From: Microbacterium sp. SLBN-146 | Lineage (GTDB): Bacteria; Actinomycetota; Actinomycetes; Actinomycetales; Microbacteriaceae | Direction of reading: 5' to 3' | Assembly (NCBI RefSeq): GCF_006715145.1 | Contig: NZ_VFMR01000001.1 | Span: forward strand, 1,736,001 to 1,800,000 | Length of the DNA stretch: 64,000 nt | Shown here: in pieces, positions 1-8,988 of the stretch | How positions within the stretch are numbered: the first letter of the stretch is position 1 | Layout: each line of letters starts with the position of its first letter | Program-made: the position numbers and the translations under genes | Notes under the pieces: model-generated | The model's input: the letters and a program-made list of their open reading frames with translations, nothing else | Database searches by the model: none | Told to the model about the DNA's origin: nothing

Positions 1-1
1 T

Positions 2-133
2 GCTCTCGCTCAGCACGACTACGAGACGAACGTTTCGGCCAAGCGGGAGCTCGAAGAGCTGATGGAGATGAACAGGGCTCAGCTCGACCTGATCGTCCGG
101 ATCCATCAGCGGATGCCGGACTCGGAGACGTGA
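2..133 (+). CDS. 3' end of an unidentified protein (possibly DUF1003 family)
   Basis: An open frame enters from the left edge and encodes 43 residues before TGA. The tail is charged and helical (reading AQHDYETNVSAKRELEEL near its start) and resembles the cytoplasmic coiled C-terminus of DUF1003 membrane proteins, but the domain itself lies outside the window, so this is only a guess. The stop overlaps the next gene's ATG by one base (TGATG), which suggests translational coupling and a shared operon. Confidence 0.55.
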   Translation, partial: ALAQHDYETNVSAKRELEELMEMNRAQLDLIVRIHQRMPDSET

Positions 134-834
134 TGGGCGATGAACCTCCCGTGCGCCGGGAGGATGCCGTGAGTCGAGCCGACTCCGACCGTGATTTCAG
201 CGGGTTCTGGCATCGGGCGGGTGTGAGGGTCGGCGCGATGCTGTCGATCTTCGCGGTGGTCGCCGTCGTCACCGGGGTTGCGGGATCGTGGGTGTTCGCG
301 CCCGCGGTCGGGTGGATCATCGCGATCGGCGTGTACGCGTCGTGGGTGTGGCGCAGCGTCGTGACGCTAGGCCCGGCTGACACCGCCAGTCATGCCACCC
401 GGGAGGATCCCACCCAGCCGGTCGCGCAGGCGCTGTTGATCGCAGCCGGCGTCGCCAGTGTCGGAGCTATCGTGCTCCTGCTCGTCGAAGCGGGAACGAC
501 GCAGGGTCCCGCCAGATTCGGTTTGGCGGGGGCGGCACTGGGAACCGTCGGTGCGTCTTGGCTGCTCGTGCAGATCGTCTTCACCCTGAGGTATGCGGGC
601 GTCTACTACCGGGATGGGGGCACCGGAGTCGACTTCAACCAGTCTGAACCGCCGGCATACCGGGACTTCGCCTACGTGGCGTTCACGCTCGGCATGACGT
701 ACCAGGTGTCGGATACCGACCTCACCAGTACGTCGATCAGACGGGAGGCGCTGCGTCACGCCGTCTTGTCGTACGTGCTCGGGGTGATCGTGCTCGCCGC
801 GGCGATCAACCTCATCGCCGCCCTCATCCGGTGA
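133..834 (+). CDS. DUF1345 family membrane protein
   Basis: A 233-residue integral membrane protein. About five hydrophobic helices are visible: two close together near residues 30-75, then near 100-120, 130-155 and 210-233. The segment FNQSEPPAYRDFAYVAFTLG followed by MTYQVSDTDL is the family signature of DUF1345. The function of the family is unknown. ATG at 133 is preferred over the GTG at 130 because it gives a TGATG junction with the upstream gene. It ends 35 bases from the convergent YajQ gene. Confidence 0.8.
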   Translation: MGDEPPVRREDAVSRADSDRDFSGFWHRAGVRVGAMLSIFAVVAVVTGVAGSWVFAPAVGWIIAIGVYASWVWRSVVTLGPADTASHATREDPTQPVAQALLIAAGVASVGAIVLLLVEAGTTQGPARFGLAGAALGTVGASWLLVQIVFTLRYAGVYYRDGGTGVDFNQSEPPAYRDFAYVAFTLGMTYQVSDTDLTSTSIRREALRHAVLSYVLGVIVLAAAINLIAALIR

Positions 835-869
835 CGCCGAACGGTGACGAACCTCGGCGTCGAGTCGCG

Positions 870-1358
870 TCAGCGGTAGTTGACGAACTGGAGATCGACG
901 TCGAGGTCGGCTGCCTTGAGCAGACGCTGCACTTCCTGAAGGTCGTCGCGGCTCTTCGACTGCACGCGCAGCTCGTCGCCCTGGATCTGCGACTTCACGG
1001 ACTTGGGTCCCTCGTCGCGGATGATCTTGGAGATCTTCTTCGCGTTCTCCGACGAGATGCCGTCCTTGAGGGTCGACGTGATCCGGTACTCCTTGCTTCC
1101 CGCGACCGGCTCACCCGTCTCGAGACTCTTCAGCGAGATGCCGCGCTTGACGAGCTTGGACTGGAACACGTCGAGGACGGCCTTCGCCCGTTCCTCGGTG
1201 CTCGCCTTGATGAGGATCGCTTCGCCGCTCCACTCGATCGAGGCGTTTGTGCCCTTGAAGTCGTAACGCTGCTCGACCTCTTTGCGGGCCTGATTGAGCG
1301 CGTTGTCGGCCTCCTGGTTGTCGACCTTGCTGACGATGTCGAAAGAGGAATCAGCCAT
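870..1358 (-). CDS. yajQ: YajQ family nucleotide-binding protein
   Basis: This 162-residue protein is full length for the YajQ/DUF520 family. It opens with [17 protein letters not shown], has the RYDFKGT segment at about residue 30, and ends LQFVNYR, all family hallmarks. Members have two ferredoxin-like domains and bind nucleotides; cyclic di-GMP binding is reported for some homologues. The cytosolic role in actinobacteria is not established. It is transcribed alone and is divergent from the sugar-transport operon, with about 250 bases between them. Confidence 0.93.
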   Translation of the reverse strand: MADSSFDIVSKVDNQEADNALNQARKEVEQRYDFKGTNASIEWSGEAILIKASTEERAKAVLDVFQSKLVKRGISLKSLETGEPVAGSKEYRITSTLKDGISSENAKKISKIIRDEGPKSVKSQIQGDELRVQSKSRDDLQEVQRLLKAADLDVDLQFVNYR

Positions 1359-1396
1359 CCCAGAAGTCTACTCACGCCGACCGCTCGCGGGAGTTC

Positions 1397-1410
1397 TGCA
1401 AACGCTTCCA
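1397..1410. promoter_or_regulatory. LacI-type operator half of a pair
   Basis: TGCAAACGCTTCCA resembles the CG-centred palindromes bound by LacI-family repressors. It sits about 108 bases upstream of the better site at 1506-1519, a spacing compatible with looping. No LacI gene is adjacent, so the cognate repressor is not identifiable here. Confidence 0.4.
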
Positions 1411-1477
1411 CATCGATGGATGCCGCGGTGTGACCGCCACGGAAGATCACAAAGCCATATCGACGCTCTGCCTTGTG

Positions 1478-1506
1478 TTGCACACAGGGTCGAGAACGTA
1501 CACAAT
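1478..1506 (+). promoter_or_regulatory. Predicted sigma-70 promoter of the maltodextrin importer
   Basis: TTGCAC (1478-1483) and CACAAT (1501-1506) are separated by 17 bases. The -10 element abuts the operator at 1506-1519, so bound repressor would block initiation. The binding-protein gene starts at 1606, leaving a leader of roughly 90 bases. Confidence 0.45.
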
Positions 1507-1519
1507 GTAAGCGCTTGCA
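1506..1519. promoter_or_regulatory. LacI-family operator
   Basis: TGTAAGCGCTTGCA is a near-perfect palindrome around AAGCGCTT, the canonical centre of LacI/MalR-type operators. It overlaps the end of the predicted -10 element and the transcription start, which predicts repression of the downstream ABC importer and GH13 genes. Confidence 0.6.
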
Positions 1520-1605
1520 GCTCTGTGCAGGCGTCAGAACCACGGCCTCTCCCACTCAACAGGTGCGGAGACGGCAAGAGAAGCACTCAAGAGAGGCACA
1601 CACCA

Positions 1606-2850
1606 ATGAAGGTGAACAAGAAGAGCATCGTCGCCTTCGGCGCGATGGCTGCTGTTTCATCCCTGGCTCTGGTCGGCTGCGCGAGCGGCGGAAGCGGCGG
1701 CGGTTCGACCGACGCCCCCGACGCTGCCGGAACCCTCACGGTCTGGGTGGACGCCGACCGCGCGGGCGTCCTGAAGGAGCCTGCCGCCGAGTTCACCCAG
1801 GAGACCGGCGTCAAGGTCAACCTCGTGCAGAAGGACTTCGGCGAGATCCGCGATCAGTTCATCTCGCAGGTCCCCACGGGCAAGGGCCCGGACATCGCCG
1901 TCGGCGCGCACGACTGGCTCGGAACGCTCGTCACGAACGGTGTCGTGGCGCCGGTCGAGCTCGGTGACACGGCCGCGGACTACGAGAAGGTCGCGATCGA
2001 CGCCTGGTCGTACGACGGACAGGTCTACGGAGTCCCGTACTCGATCGAGAACATCGCGCTCATGCGCAACACGGCTCTCGCTCCCGAAGCCCCCGCGACC
2101 TGGGACGACATGATCGCCGCCGGGACGGCAGCGGGCACGGAGTACAAGTTCCTCGTCGGGCTCGACCCCGAAGCGGGCGACCCGTACCACATGTACCCGT
2201 TCCAGACATCGTTCGGCGCCCCCGTCTTCGGCACCAACGCTGACGGCACCTACAACCCCGACGACCTCCAGATCGGAAACGCGGGTGGCGAGGCCTTCGC
2301 TCAGTGGCTCGCGGCGCAGGGTGCTGCCGGCATCCTGAACCCGAACATCTCGGGCGATCTCGCGCGGGAGAACTTCGTCGGCGGTAAGTCGCCGTTCTTC
2401 CTGACCGGACCGTGGAACGTCCCCGCGGCGCAGGAGGCGGGGATCGACATCGCGATCGACGCCGTCCCGACCTCCGGTGGCGAGGCCGCGCAGCCGTTCG
2501 TCGGTGTGCAGGGCTTCTTCATGAGCGCCAAGAGCGAGAACGTCGTGGCCGCCACGAACTTCCTCACGAACTACGTCGGCTCCGAAGAGGTGCAGACGGC
2601 GCTCTACGAGGTCGGTGGACGCGCCCCGGCGCTGTCGTCGGCCTTCGACGCGGCCGTCGCTGCAGACCCCATCGTCGCCGGCTTCGGCGAAGTCGGTGCG
2701 ACCGCCGTCCCGATGCCGAACATCCCCGAGATGGGCTCCGTCTGGGAGTTCTGGGGCGTCACCGAGAACGCCATCGTCAAGGGTGAGGGCGACCCGGTCG
2801 CCCTGTGGCAGAAGATGGCGGCGGACATCCAGGCCGCGATCGCCCGCTGA
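1606..2850 (+). CDS. Extracellular sugar-binding lipoprotein of maltodextrin-type ABC importer
   Basis: This 414-residue protein starts with a lipoprotein signal peptide: MKVNKKSIVAFGAMAA, a hydrophobic core and the lipobox LVGC near residue 25, followed by a Gly/Ser linker. The mature part has the family 1 solute-binding fold, with LTVWVDADR leading into FTQETGVKVNLVQ, GPDIAVGAHDWLG, and SIENIALMRN. This layout matches MalE/CycB-type proteins, which deliver maltose, maltodextrin or cyclodextrin to the permeases encoded next. A ligand cannot be fixed from sequence, but the downstream GH13 hydrolase argues for alpha-glucans. A strong hairpin follows the stop codon. Confidence 0.88.
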   Translation: MKVNKKSIVAFGAMAAVSSLALVGCASGGSGGGSTDAPDAAGTLTVWVDADRAGVLKEPAAEFTQETGVKVNLVQKDFGEIRDQFISQVPTGKGPDIAVGAHDWLGTLVTNGVVAPVELGDTAADYEKVAIDAWSYDGQVYGVPYSIENIALMRNTALAPEAPATWDDMIAAGTAAGTEYKFLVGLDPEAGDPYHMYPFQTSFGAPVFGTNADGTYNPDDLQIGNAGGEAFAQWLAAQGAAGILNPNISGDLARENFVGGKSPFFLTGPWNVPAAQEAGIDIAIDAVPTSGGEAAQPFVGVQGFFMSAKSENVVAATNFLTNYVGSEEVQTALYEVGGRAPALSSAFDAAVAADPIVAGFGEVGATAVPMPNIPEMGSVWEFWGVTENAIVKGEGDPVALWQKMAADIQAAIAR

Positions 2851-2860
2851 TCCACACGAA

Positions 2861-2896
2861 GTCCGGGGCGGCACCCACCGAGGTGCCGCCCCGGAC
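2861..2896 (+). terminator. Intra-operon hairpin between binding protein and permease genes
   Basis: A perfect 15-bp inverted repeat (2861-2875 pairs with 2882-2896, loop CACCGA) lies 11 bases after the binding-protein stop. There is no good T run behind it. It probably acts as a partial terminator or 3' mRNA stabiliser that keeps binding protein in excess over permease. Confidence 0.7.
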
Positions 2897-2938
2897 CTCG
2901 CTCACCTTTAGCTCCCACTTCATCGGAGGGTCCAGACG

Positions 2939-4552
2939 ATGACGACGACGCCCACCCGCACGCCGGCCGAGGTCCGCCTCGACAAACGGCGCAAATCCGC
3001 GGCACGCATGGCCGAAGCCGCCGCCGGCGGCTGGAAGCTCGTGCTGTTCAAGATCGTGGCCCTCGGCCTGATCGACGCGATGGCCGTCTACGCGTGCCTC
3101 GTGCTCTTCAGCACCGGCAATTGGCTGATCGGATCCCTCGTCGCCGTCGGGACCCTCGCCGTCAACTGGATCTACCTCCGCAAGGGCGGCCTGCCGGCGA
3201 AGTACCTGACGCCGGGGCTCATCTTCCTGCTGATCTTCCAGATCTTCGTCGTCCTCTACTCGGGCTACATCGCCTTCACGAACTACGGCACGGGCCACAA
3301 CAGCACGAAGGAAGATGCCGTCGAGGCGATCCTGCTCCAGAACACGGAGCGCGTCCCCGACTCGCCGTCCTACCCCCTCACGATCGTCGAGTCGTTCGGG
3401 GAGCTGTCGTTCCTCGTCACGTCACCCGAAGGCGAAGCGCTCCTCGGCGGGGAAGAGCGTCCGCTCGAAGAGGTCGCCGATGCGACGTTCGACGGCGGCA
3501 AGGCGACCGGCGCTCCCGGCTACACCACCCTCGACTTCGCCGCCGTCATCGCCAACCAGTCGGCGATCGCACAGCTCGTCGTCCCGATCAGCGATGACCC
3601 CAACGAGGGCTTCCTCAAGACGCAGGATGCCACGACGGCGTTCCAGTACACCTCGCGCTACGTCTACGACGAGTCCGCCGAGACGATGACGGACTCGCAG
3701 TCGGGCACCGTCTACTCCGACACCGGCAACGGCGCCTTCACCGCGCCCGATGGCACGGAGCTCCTTCCGGGATGGCAGATCACGGTCGGCTTCGACAACT
3801 TCGTCCGAGCGTTCACCGAGCCGACCATCCGCGGTCCGCTCATCTCCGTCACGATCTGGACGTTCGTCTTCGCGATCCTCTCGGTCGCAACGACGTTCGT
3901 CCTGGGTCTCTTCCTCGCGATCGTCTTCAACGACCCGCGGATGAAGAGCAAGAAGTACTACCGCGTCGTGATGATCCTCCCGTACGCCTTCCCGGGGTTC
4001 CTCTCGGCGCTCGTGTGGGCGGGAATGCTCAATCAGGAGTTCGGCTTCGTCAACGTCGTCCTGTTCGGAGGCGCCGAGATCCCGTGGCTCACGAACGAGT
4101 GGCTCGCGAAGTTCAGCATCATCTTCGTGAACCTGTGGCTCGGCTTCCCCTACATGTTCCTCGTGACGACGGGAGCGCTGCAGTCGATCCCCGACGAGCT
4201 CCAGGAGGCCGCGCAGATGGACGGAGCCTCGGTCTTCCAGGCGTTCCGCCTCATCAAGTTCCCGCTCCTGCTCGTCTCGGTCGCGCCGCTGTTGATCTCG
4301 TCGTTCGCGTTCAACTTCAACAACTTCAACCTGATCTACATGCTCACCGGCGGCGGACCGCGCGATGTGACAGCCGGTGTGAACGTCGGGGCGACCGACA
4401 TCCTCATCTCGATGGTCTACAAGGTCGCCTTCATCGGCGCCAACCGCGATTACGGGCTCGCCAGCGCATTCTCGATCATCATCTTCATCCTGGTGGGCAC
4501 GATCTCGATCATCGCCTTCCGACGCACCAAGGCACTCGAGGAGCTGAACTGA
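2939..4552 (+). CDS. MalF-type sugar ABC permease
   Basis: A 537-residue inner-membrane permease. N-terminal helices near residues 30-100 are followed by a large extracytoplasmic loop (about 115-280) and six further helices, the topology of MalF, which is longer than ordinary sugar permeases. The EAA coupling loop is seen as DELQEAAQMDGASVFQAFRLIKFPLL near residue 420, which contacts the ATPase. A GGAGGG ribosome site at 2925 supports the ATG. No ATPase gene is in the operon, so a shared multi-sugar ATPase (MsiK type) elsewhere is likely, as is usual in actinobacteria. Confidence 0.9.
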   Translation: MTTTPTRTPAEVRLDKRRKSAARMAEAAAGGWKLVLFKIVALGLIDAMAVYACLVLFSTGNWLIGSLVAVGTLAVNWIYLRKGGLPAKYLTPGLIFLLIFQIFVVLYSGYIAFTNYGTGHNSTKEDAVEAILLQNTERVPDSPSYPLTIVESFGELSFLVTSPEGEALLGGEERPLEEVADATFDGGKATGAPGYTTLDFAAVIANQSAIAQLVVPISDDPNEGFLKTQDATTAFQYTSRYVYDESAETMTDSQSGTVYSDTGNGAFTAPDGTELLPGWQITVGFDNFVRAFTEPTIRGPLISVTIWTFVFAILSVATTFVLGLFLAIVFNDPRMKSKKYYRVVMILPYAFPGFLSALVWAGMLNQEFGFVNVVLFGGAEIPWLTNEWLAKFSIIFVNLWLGFPYMFLVTTGALQSIPDELQEAAQMDGASVFQAFRLIKFPLLLVSVAPLLISSFAFNFNNFNLIYMLTGGGPRDVTAGVNVGATDILISMVYKVAFIGANRDYGLASAFSIIIFILVGTISIIAFRRTKALEELN

Positions 4553-4553
4553 C

Positions 4554-5546
4554 ATGACGCAGCCAGGACTCCAGACGGGCGGTGGCGTCGCCGCCACGCC
4601 CGAAGGCTTCGAAGCCGGCACCCCGGAGGGCGGCAGGAAGCTCGACGTGACAGCGGCCCTCCGTCGCGACGAGCGGATCGCGTATCCGCGCCGACCGTTC
4701 CGCAAGTACTTCCGCGAGACGGGATGGCGTCACCTCGTCGGCGTCGTCATGCTGATCTTCTCGGCGTTCCCTCTGCTGTACGTGCTGTCGGCATCGCTCA
4801 ATCCGGGCGGAACCCTGATGACGGCGAACTCGCTGTTCTCGACCGTGAACCTCGGCAGCTATGTCGAGCTCTTCAACCGTCCGCAGCAGCCCTACGCCGC
4901 CTGGTTCGGGAACACGCTCTTCATCGGACTGACGTCGGCCGCCGGCACCGTGCTCCTCGGCGCACTCGCGGCGTATTCGTTCTCGCGGATGCGCTTCACG
5001 GGCAGGCGCTTCGGCCTCATGACCCTCCTGCTCGTGCAGATGTTCCCGCAGCTCCTCGCGATGGTCGCGATCTTCCTGCTCATGAGCGGCATCGCCGAGA
5101 TCTTCCCCGCGATCGGCCTGAACACCCAGATCGGCCTCATCATGGTCTACCTCGGCGGCGCACTGGGGGTGAACACGTACCTCATGTACGGGTTCTTCAA
5201 CACCGTCCCCGCGTCGATCGATGAGGCCGCGAAGCTCGACGGCGCCGGCCACGCACGCATCTTCTTCACGATCATCCTGCGCCTCGTCGCGCCGATCCTC
5301 GCCGTCGTGGGTCTCCTGTCGTTCCTCGGCACGATGAGCGAGTTCGTGATCGCGAGCGTCATCCTCATCGATCCCGAGAAGCAGACCCTCGCCGTGGGGC
5401 TGTACCAGTTCATCTCGCAGGAGACGTCGCGCAACTGGAGCGTCTTCGCAGCGGGCGCGGTCCTCGCCGCCATCATCCCGATCGGCCTGTTCCTCGCGCT
5501 CCAGCGCTTCATCGTGGGCGGCCTCACCGCCGGCTCGGTCAAGTAA
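4554..5546 (+). CDS. MalG-type sugar ABC permease
   Basis: This 330-residue partner of the preceding permease begins two bases after its stop. It has a cytoplasmic N-terminus rich in Arg, six predicted helices, and the EAA loop SIDEAAKLDGAGHARIFFTI at about residue 220. The C-terminus FIVGGLTAGSVK is typical of MalG proteins, whose tail reaches the ATPase interface. Together with the MalF-type subunit it forms the translocation channel. A weak 6-bp hairpin (CTGCCA/TGGCAG at 5559-5576) follows, then the GH13 gene. Confidence 0.9.
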   Translation: MTQPGLQTGGGVAATPEGFEAGTPEGGRKLDVTAALRRDERIAYPRRPFRKYFRETGWRHLVGVVMLIFSAFPLLYVLSASLNPGGTLMTANSLFSTVNLGSYVELFNRPQQPYAAWFGNTLFIGLTSAAGTVLLGALAAYSFSRMRFTGRRFGLMTLLLVQMFPQLLAMVAIFLLMSGIAEIFPAIGLNTQIGLIMVYLGGALGVNTYLMYGFFNTVPASIDEAAKLDGAGHARIFFTIILRLVAPILAVVGLLSFLGTMSEFVIASVILIDPEKQTLAVGLYQFISQETSRNWSVFAAGAVLAAIIPIGLFLALQRFIVGGLTAGSVK

Positions 5547-5674
5547 GCGCAGCAGGCTCTGCCACCGACCTGGCAGGATCGTCACGACAACTGAACAACA
5601 ATCCGAGGGCTCTGTCATGGCGGGTGCGCCGTGCAACCACGACGCGCACCCACCCCCTCTCGAAGGAGACAGTC

Positions 5675-7651
5675 ATGACCCCCCTCACCCCGCACCACGA
5701 CGGCTCGCCGCTGTACGTGTCCGACATCGCGCCGCAGCTGGGCGACATCGTGCGCGTGCGCGTACGCGTACCCGCCGCGTACGGTCCGCTCACCGCCGTC
5801 CGCACGCGATCGAACCCCGATCACGAGCCCGAGTGGGCGGATGCCGCGCTCGTCGGCTCGGCGGACGGGTGGGACTGGTGGGAAGCGCCCCTCGCGGTGC
5901 GCAACTTCCGGCACGGATACCGCTGGCTCTTCGTGCACGAGAGCGGTCTCGTCGAGTGGCTCAATCAGGTCGGCATCCATTCGATCGAGACGCGGGACGA
6001 CGATGACTTCGCCCTCGTCGCCCATCCGGCGCCGCCCGCATGGCTCTACGACGCCGTGATGTACCAGGTGTTCCCCGACCGGTTCGCGCGGTCGCCGCAG
6101 GCCGACACTCACCCGACTCCGGAGTGGGCGATCGCGACCGCGTGGGACGAGCCCGTCGACCCCGTGCTGCCCGGACGCTCGCAGCAGTTCTACGGGGGCG
6201 ATCTCGACGGGATCACCGGCAAGCTCGACCACCTCGTCGAGCTCGGGGTCAACCTGCTGTATCTCACGCCCGTCTTCCCCGCCGCCTCCAACCACCGCTA
6301 CGACGCGGCGAGCTTCCACTCCGTCGACCCGCTCCTCGGCGGTGACGACGCCTACGTTCGGCTCATCGAGGCGGCTCATGCCCGCGGCATCCGTGTCATC
6401 GGCGATCTCACTCTGAACCATTCCGGCGATCGGCACGAGTGGTTCGCGTCGGCGTTCGGCAACCCGGGTTCCGAGACCGAGGACTACTACTACTTCCTCG
6501 ACGACGACAACCTGACGTACGAGTCGTGGCTCGGCACACCGACCCTCCCGAAGTTCAACTGGGCGTCGGAGGCGCTGCGCGCCGCTTTCGCGGATGGTCC
6601 CGACGCCGTCATCGCGAAGTGGCTGCGTCCGCCCTACTCCGCCGACGGCTGGCGGATCGACGTCGCGAACATGACGGGCCGCCTCGGAGCGATCGACCTC
6701 AACGCCGAGGTGCGTCAGCTGATGCGCCGGGCGATGATCGACATCAACCCCGAGACGATTCTGCTGGGGGAGTCGACGAACGACGCCGCGAGCGACCTGC
6801 AGGGCGACGGATGGCACGGAGCCATGACCTATCCGTCGTTCACGCGACCGCTGTGGGGCTGGCTCTCGCAGCCCACGGGCGAGCCGTACCTGACGGCCGA
6901 GGGCGAGGAGCGCACGGAACCCTGGTTCTTCGGACAGCCGATCGGCGGCATCCCGTCGTTCACGGCCCGTCAGTTCGTCGATGCCGTCGTGCGGTTCACG
7001 AGCGGGATCCCGTGGCGCGTGCGGCTCGGCAACATGCAGCCGCTCGACACGCATGACACGGGGCGGTTCGCGACGAACGCGGCACCCGGCACGATCCCGG
7101 TCGCCGTAGGCCTGTCGATGACGCTTCCCGGGATGCCGGTCGTGTTCGCCGGCGACGAGTACGCGTTGACGGGAGTCGACGGCGAGATGAGTCGCACGCC
7201 GATGCCGTGGGGGACGGAGGGTGAGCCCCTCGTCGCCGAGCGTCTCGCGCTGTACCGGCAGCTGATCGGACTCCGCCGGGAGCACCCCGTGCTGGGGACG
7301 GGCGGACTCCGCTGGCTCCACGTCGACGACGAGACGATCGTGTTCGTGCGGGAGTCGGCCGAGGAGTCGGTGCTCGTGCTCGCCACGCGCGGTGATGCCG
7401 ACGTCGAGCTCGTGCCTGGAGTGCTCGCGGGCGTCACGGAGGCGTCGACGCTCGTCGGTAAGGCGACCTTCGCGACGGCAGCCGACGGGTCCGTCCTCCT
7501 CTCAGCCGACGGTCCGGCGTTCGCCGCATGGGCCCTCCCCGGCGTCGTCGCGCCCGAGGCCCACGTCGATGCCGACCTTCCGGCATCCGTCGGAGCTGTC
7601 GACGGGGCGCGGGCCGTGAGTCCCGCCGACCTCGTCGCAGAGACGCCGTGA
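5675..7651 (+). CDS. GH13 alpha-amylase family hydrolase (cyclomaltodextrinase/neopullulanase-like)
   Basis: This 658-residue protein lacks a signal peptide and should act in the cytosol on imported alpha-glucans. All four GH13 regions are present: DLTLNH (244-249), GWRID with nucleophile Asp329, LLGES with acid/base Glu366, and DTHDTGRF with His460 and Asp461. An N-terminal beta domain of about 130 residues precedes the barrel, as in cyclomaltodextrinases and neopullulanases, so transfer of maltodextrin or cyclodextrin from the importer is a natural role. The start at 5675 follows a GAAGGAG ribosome site; upstream in-frame codons look non-coding. Exact specificity is inference. Confidence 0.88.
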   Translation: MTPLTPHHDGSPLYVSDIAPQLGDIVRVRVRVPAAYGPLTAVRTRSNPDHEPEWADAALVGSADGWDWWEAPLAVRNFRHGYRWLFVHESGLVEWLNQVGIHSIETRDDDDFALVAHPAPPAWLYDAVMYQVFPDRFARSPQADTHPTPEWAIATAWDEPVDPVLPGRSQQFYGGDLDGITGKLDHLVELGVNLLYLTPVFPAASNHRYDAASFHSVDPLLGGDDAYVRLIEAAHARGIRVIGDLTLNHSGDRHEWFASAFGNPGSETEDYYYFLDDDNLTYESWLGTPTLPKFNWASEALRAAFADGPDAVIAKWLRPPYSADGWRIDVANMTGRLGAIDLNAEVRQLMRRAMIDINPETILLGESTNDAASDLQGDGWHGAMTYPSFTRPLWGWLSQPTGEPYLTAEGEERTEPWFFGQPIGGIPSFTARQFVDAVVRFTSGIPWRVRLGNMQPLDTHDTGRFATNAAPGTIPVAVGLSMTLPGMPVVFAGDEYALTGVDGEMSRTPMPWGTEGEPLVAERLALYRQLIGLRREHPVLGTGGLRWLHVDDETIVFVRESAEESVLVLATRGDADVELVPGVLAGVTEASTLVGKATFATAADGSVLLSADGPAFAAWALPGVVAPEAHVDADLPASVGAVDGARAVSPADLVAETP

Positions 7652-8460
7652 CGACGCCCGACCGTTTCGAGGACCTGTCCGACGGGCTCGCTCGCGGCGT
7701 GCGCGACCACGACGATCTGATCGGACTCGTTCTGCTGGGCTCCGCATCGGATGCCGCGCGCGCTCGCCGCGATGAGTGGTCGGACCACGACTTCTTCGCT
7801 CTGATCGCGCAGGGTCGGGGCGCTGCCGTGCGGCCCGACCTGTCGTGGCTCCCGGATCCGCACCGCGTCGCCCTCACGGCTCGCGAGGGCGAGATCGGCT
7901 TCGTCGCGGTGTACGACGACGGCCATGTGTTCGAGTTCGCGCTCGCCGAGCCCGCGGAGCTCGCCGGTGCCGTGGCCGAAGACGCCACCATCGTCGTCGA
8001 CACGGGAGACGTGACCGCCGAGCTCATCGCCGCCGCGCGGGACCGGGCCGCGGCATCCGACACATGGGATCCCGTCAACGACACGCGACTCGTCCTGGTC
8101 AAGCTCCTGATCGGGGTGGGACGCGCCCGTCGTGGCGAGACGCTCGTCGCGGGGTCGTTCGTGCGTCAGTGGGCCGTCCAGCATCTCGTGCGCGCGGTGC
8201 GCGGGCGCTTCCCCTCCCGCTCGACCGCGCACCGGGATGCGATCGATCCTGTCCGCCGGTTCGAGCTCGACTTCCCCGCCGAGGCCGCCGCCATCGCCGA
8301 CGCTGTCGCCGAGCCCGTCGAGTCGGCGGGGCGCGCGCTCTTCCAGCTGACCCGTCAACTGCTCGAGCCGGGCTGGGACCTGTTCCCGAGTCGCGGTGCC
8401 GATGCCGTCGCCGCGAGACTCGGGTGGCACGACGGTGCCGGTGGGCCCAGGCGTTCGTAG
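7648..8460 (+). CDS. Nucleotidyltransferase-like protein
   Basis: A 270-residue cytosolic protein beginning with GTG in a GTGA overlap with the GH13 stop. Near residue 30 it shows the pol-beta nucleotidyltransferase pattern LLGSAS...DEWSDHDFF, in which the Gly-Ser and the two Asp residues would hold NTP and metal. The C-terminal half is helical (DPVNDTRLVLVKLLIGVGRARR onward), as in aminoglycoside or tRNA-type nucleotidyltransferases. The substrate is unknown. Its coupling to the sugar genes may simply reflect compact packing. Confidence 0.65.
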   Translation: MTTPDRFEDLSDGLARGVRDHDDLIGLVLLGSASDAARARRDEWSDHDFFALIAQGRGAAVRPDLSWLPDPHRVALTAREGEIGFVAVYDDGHVFEFALAEPAELAGAVAEDATIVVDTGDVTAELIAAARDRAAASDTWDPVNDTRLVLVKLLIGVGRARRGETLVAGSFVRQWAVQHLVRAVRGRFPSRSTAHRDAIDPVRRFELDFPAEAAAIADAVAEPVESAGRALFQLTRQLLEPGWDLFPSRGADAVAARLGWHDGAGGPRRS

Positions 8461-8487
8461 ACTGGGGCGGAACGCCGAGGAGGTGGC

Positions 8488-8988
8488 ATGCGCCCACTGA
8501 CAGAAGACGACATCCGATCCGCGATCGTCAATGCATCGAGCGACGAGATGCGGGTGATGGCCGTTCCGGCCGACGTGCTGCTCGCCGACTGGGACCACCT
8601 CGACTTCTACGCGTGGCGCGACCCGCGCTCGCGGGATCGCGGCTACATCGTCATCGAGGTCGACGGAGAGCCGCGCGGCATCGTTCTGCGCGCCGCCAAC
8701 GGCTCGTCGCACGCACGCGCGGCGATGTGCAACCTCTGCCACACGATGCAACCCGCCGACCAGGTCACGATGTTCAGTGCGCGCAAGGCGGGTGAGGCCG
8801 GCGAGCACGGAGACAGCATCGGCACGTACATCTGCGCCGATCTGTCGTGCCACGAGAACGTGCGGCTCGCGGCACCCCTCGCACCGAACGAGATCCGCGC
8901 GAGCGTCGATCGCCGCATCGACGGCACGCGGCACCGCACGGAGTCTTTCGTGTCGCGCGTGCTCGAGACCGCGGGGTCGCGGCGATGA
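8488..8988 (+). CDS. FBP domain zinc-finger protein (EF-G-binding type)
   Basis: A 166-residue protein whose C-terminal half has a treble-clef zinc finger, MCNLCHTMQPAD (CxxC) and later ADLSCHENVRL. This is the architecture of actinobacterial FBP C-terminal domain proteins, the group related to the elongation factor G-binding protein FusB. A role at EF-G or the ribosome is family-based inference. AGGAGG is visible at 8478-8483, five bases upstream of the ATG. The stop overlaps the next start as ATGA. Confidence 0.8.
   Translation: MRPLTEDDIRSAIVNASSDEMRVMAVPADVLLADWDHLDFYAWRDPRSRDRGYIVIEVDGEPRGIVLRAANGSSHARAAMCNLCHTMQPADQVTMFSARKAGEAGEHGDSIGTYICADLSCHENVRLAAPLAPNEIRASVDRRIDGTRHRTESFVSRVLETAGSRR

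Noticed and set aside
1657-2874. 405-residue frame antisense to the sugar-binding protein gene
   Set aside because: Composition typical of a shadow frame; the plus strand has a signal peptide, ribosome site and clear fold.
5615-7321. 568-residue open frame antisense to the GH13 gene
   Set aside because: Low complexity, no family features, and full overlap with an enzyme having all catalytic motifs.
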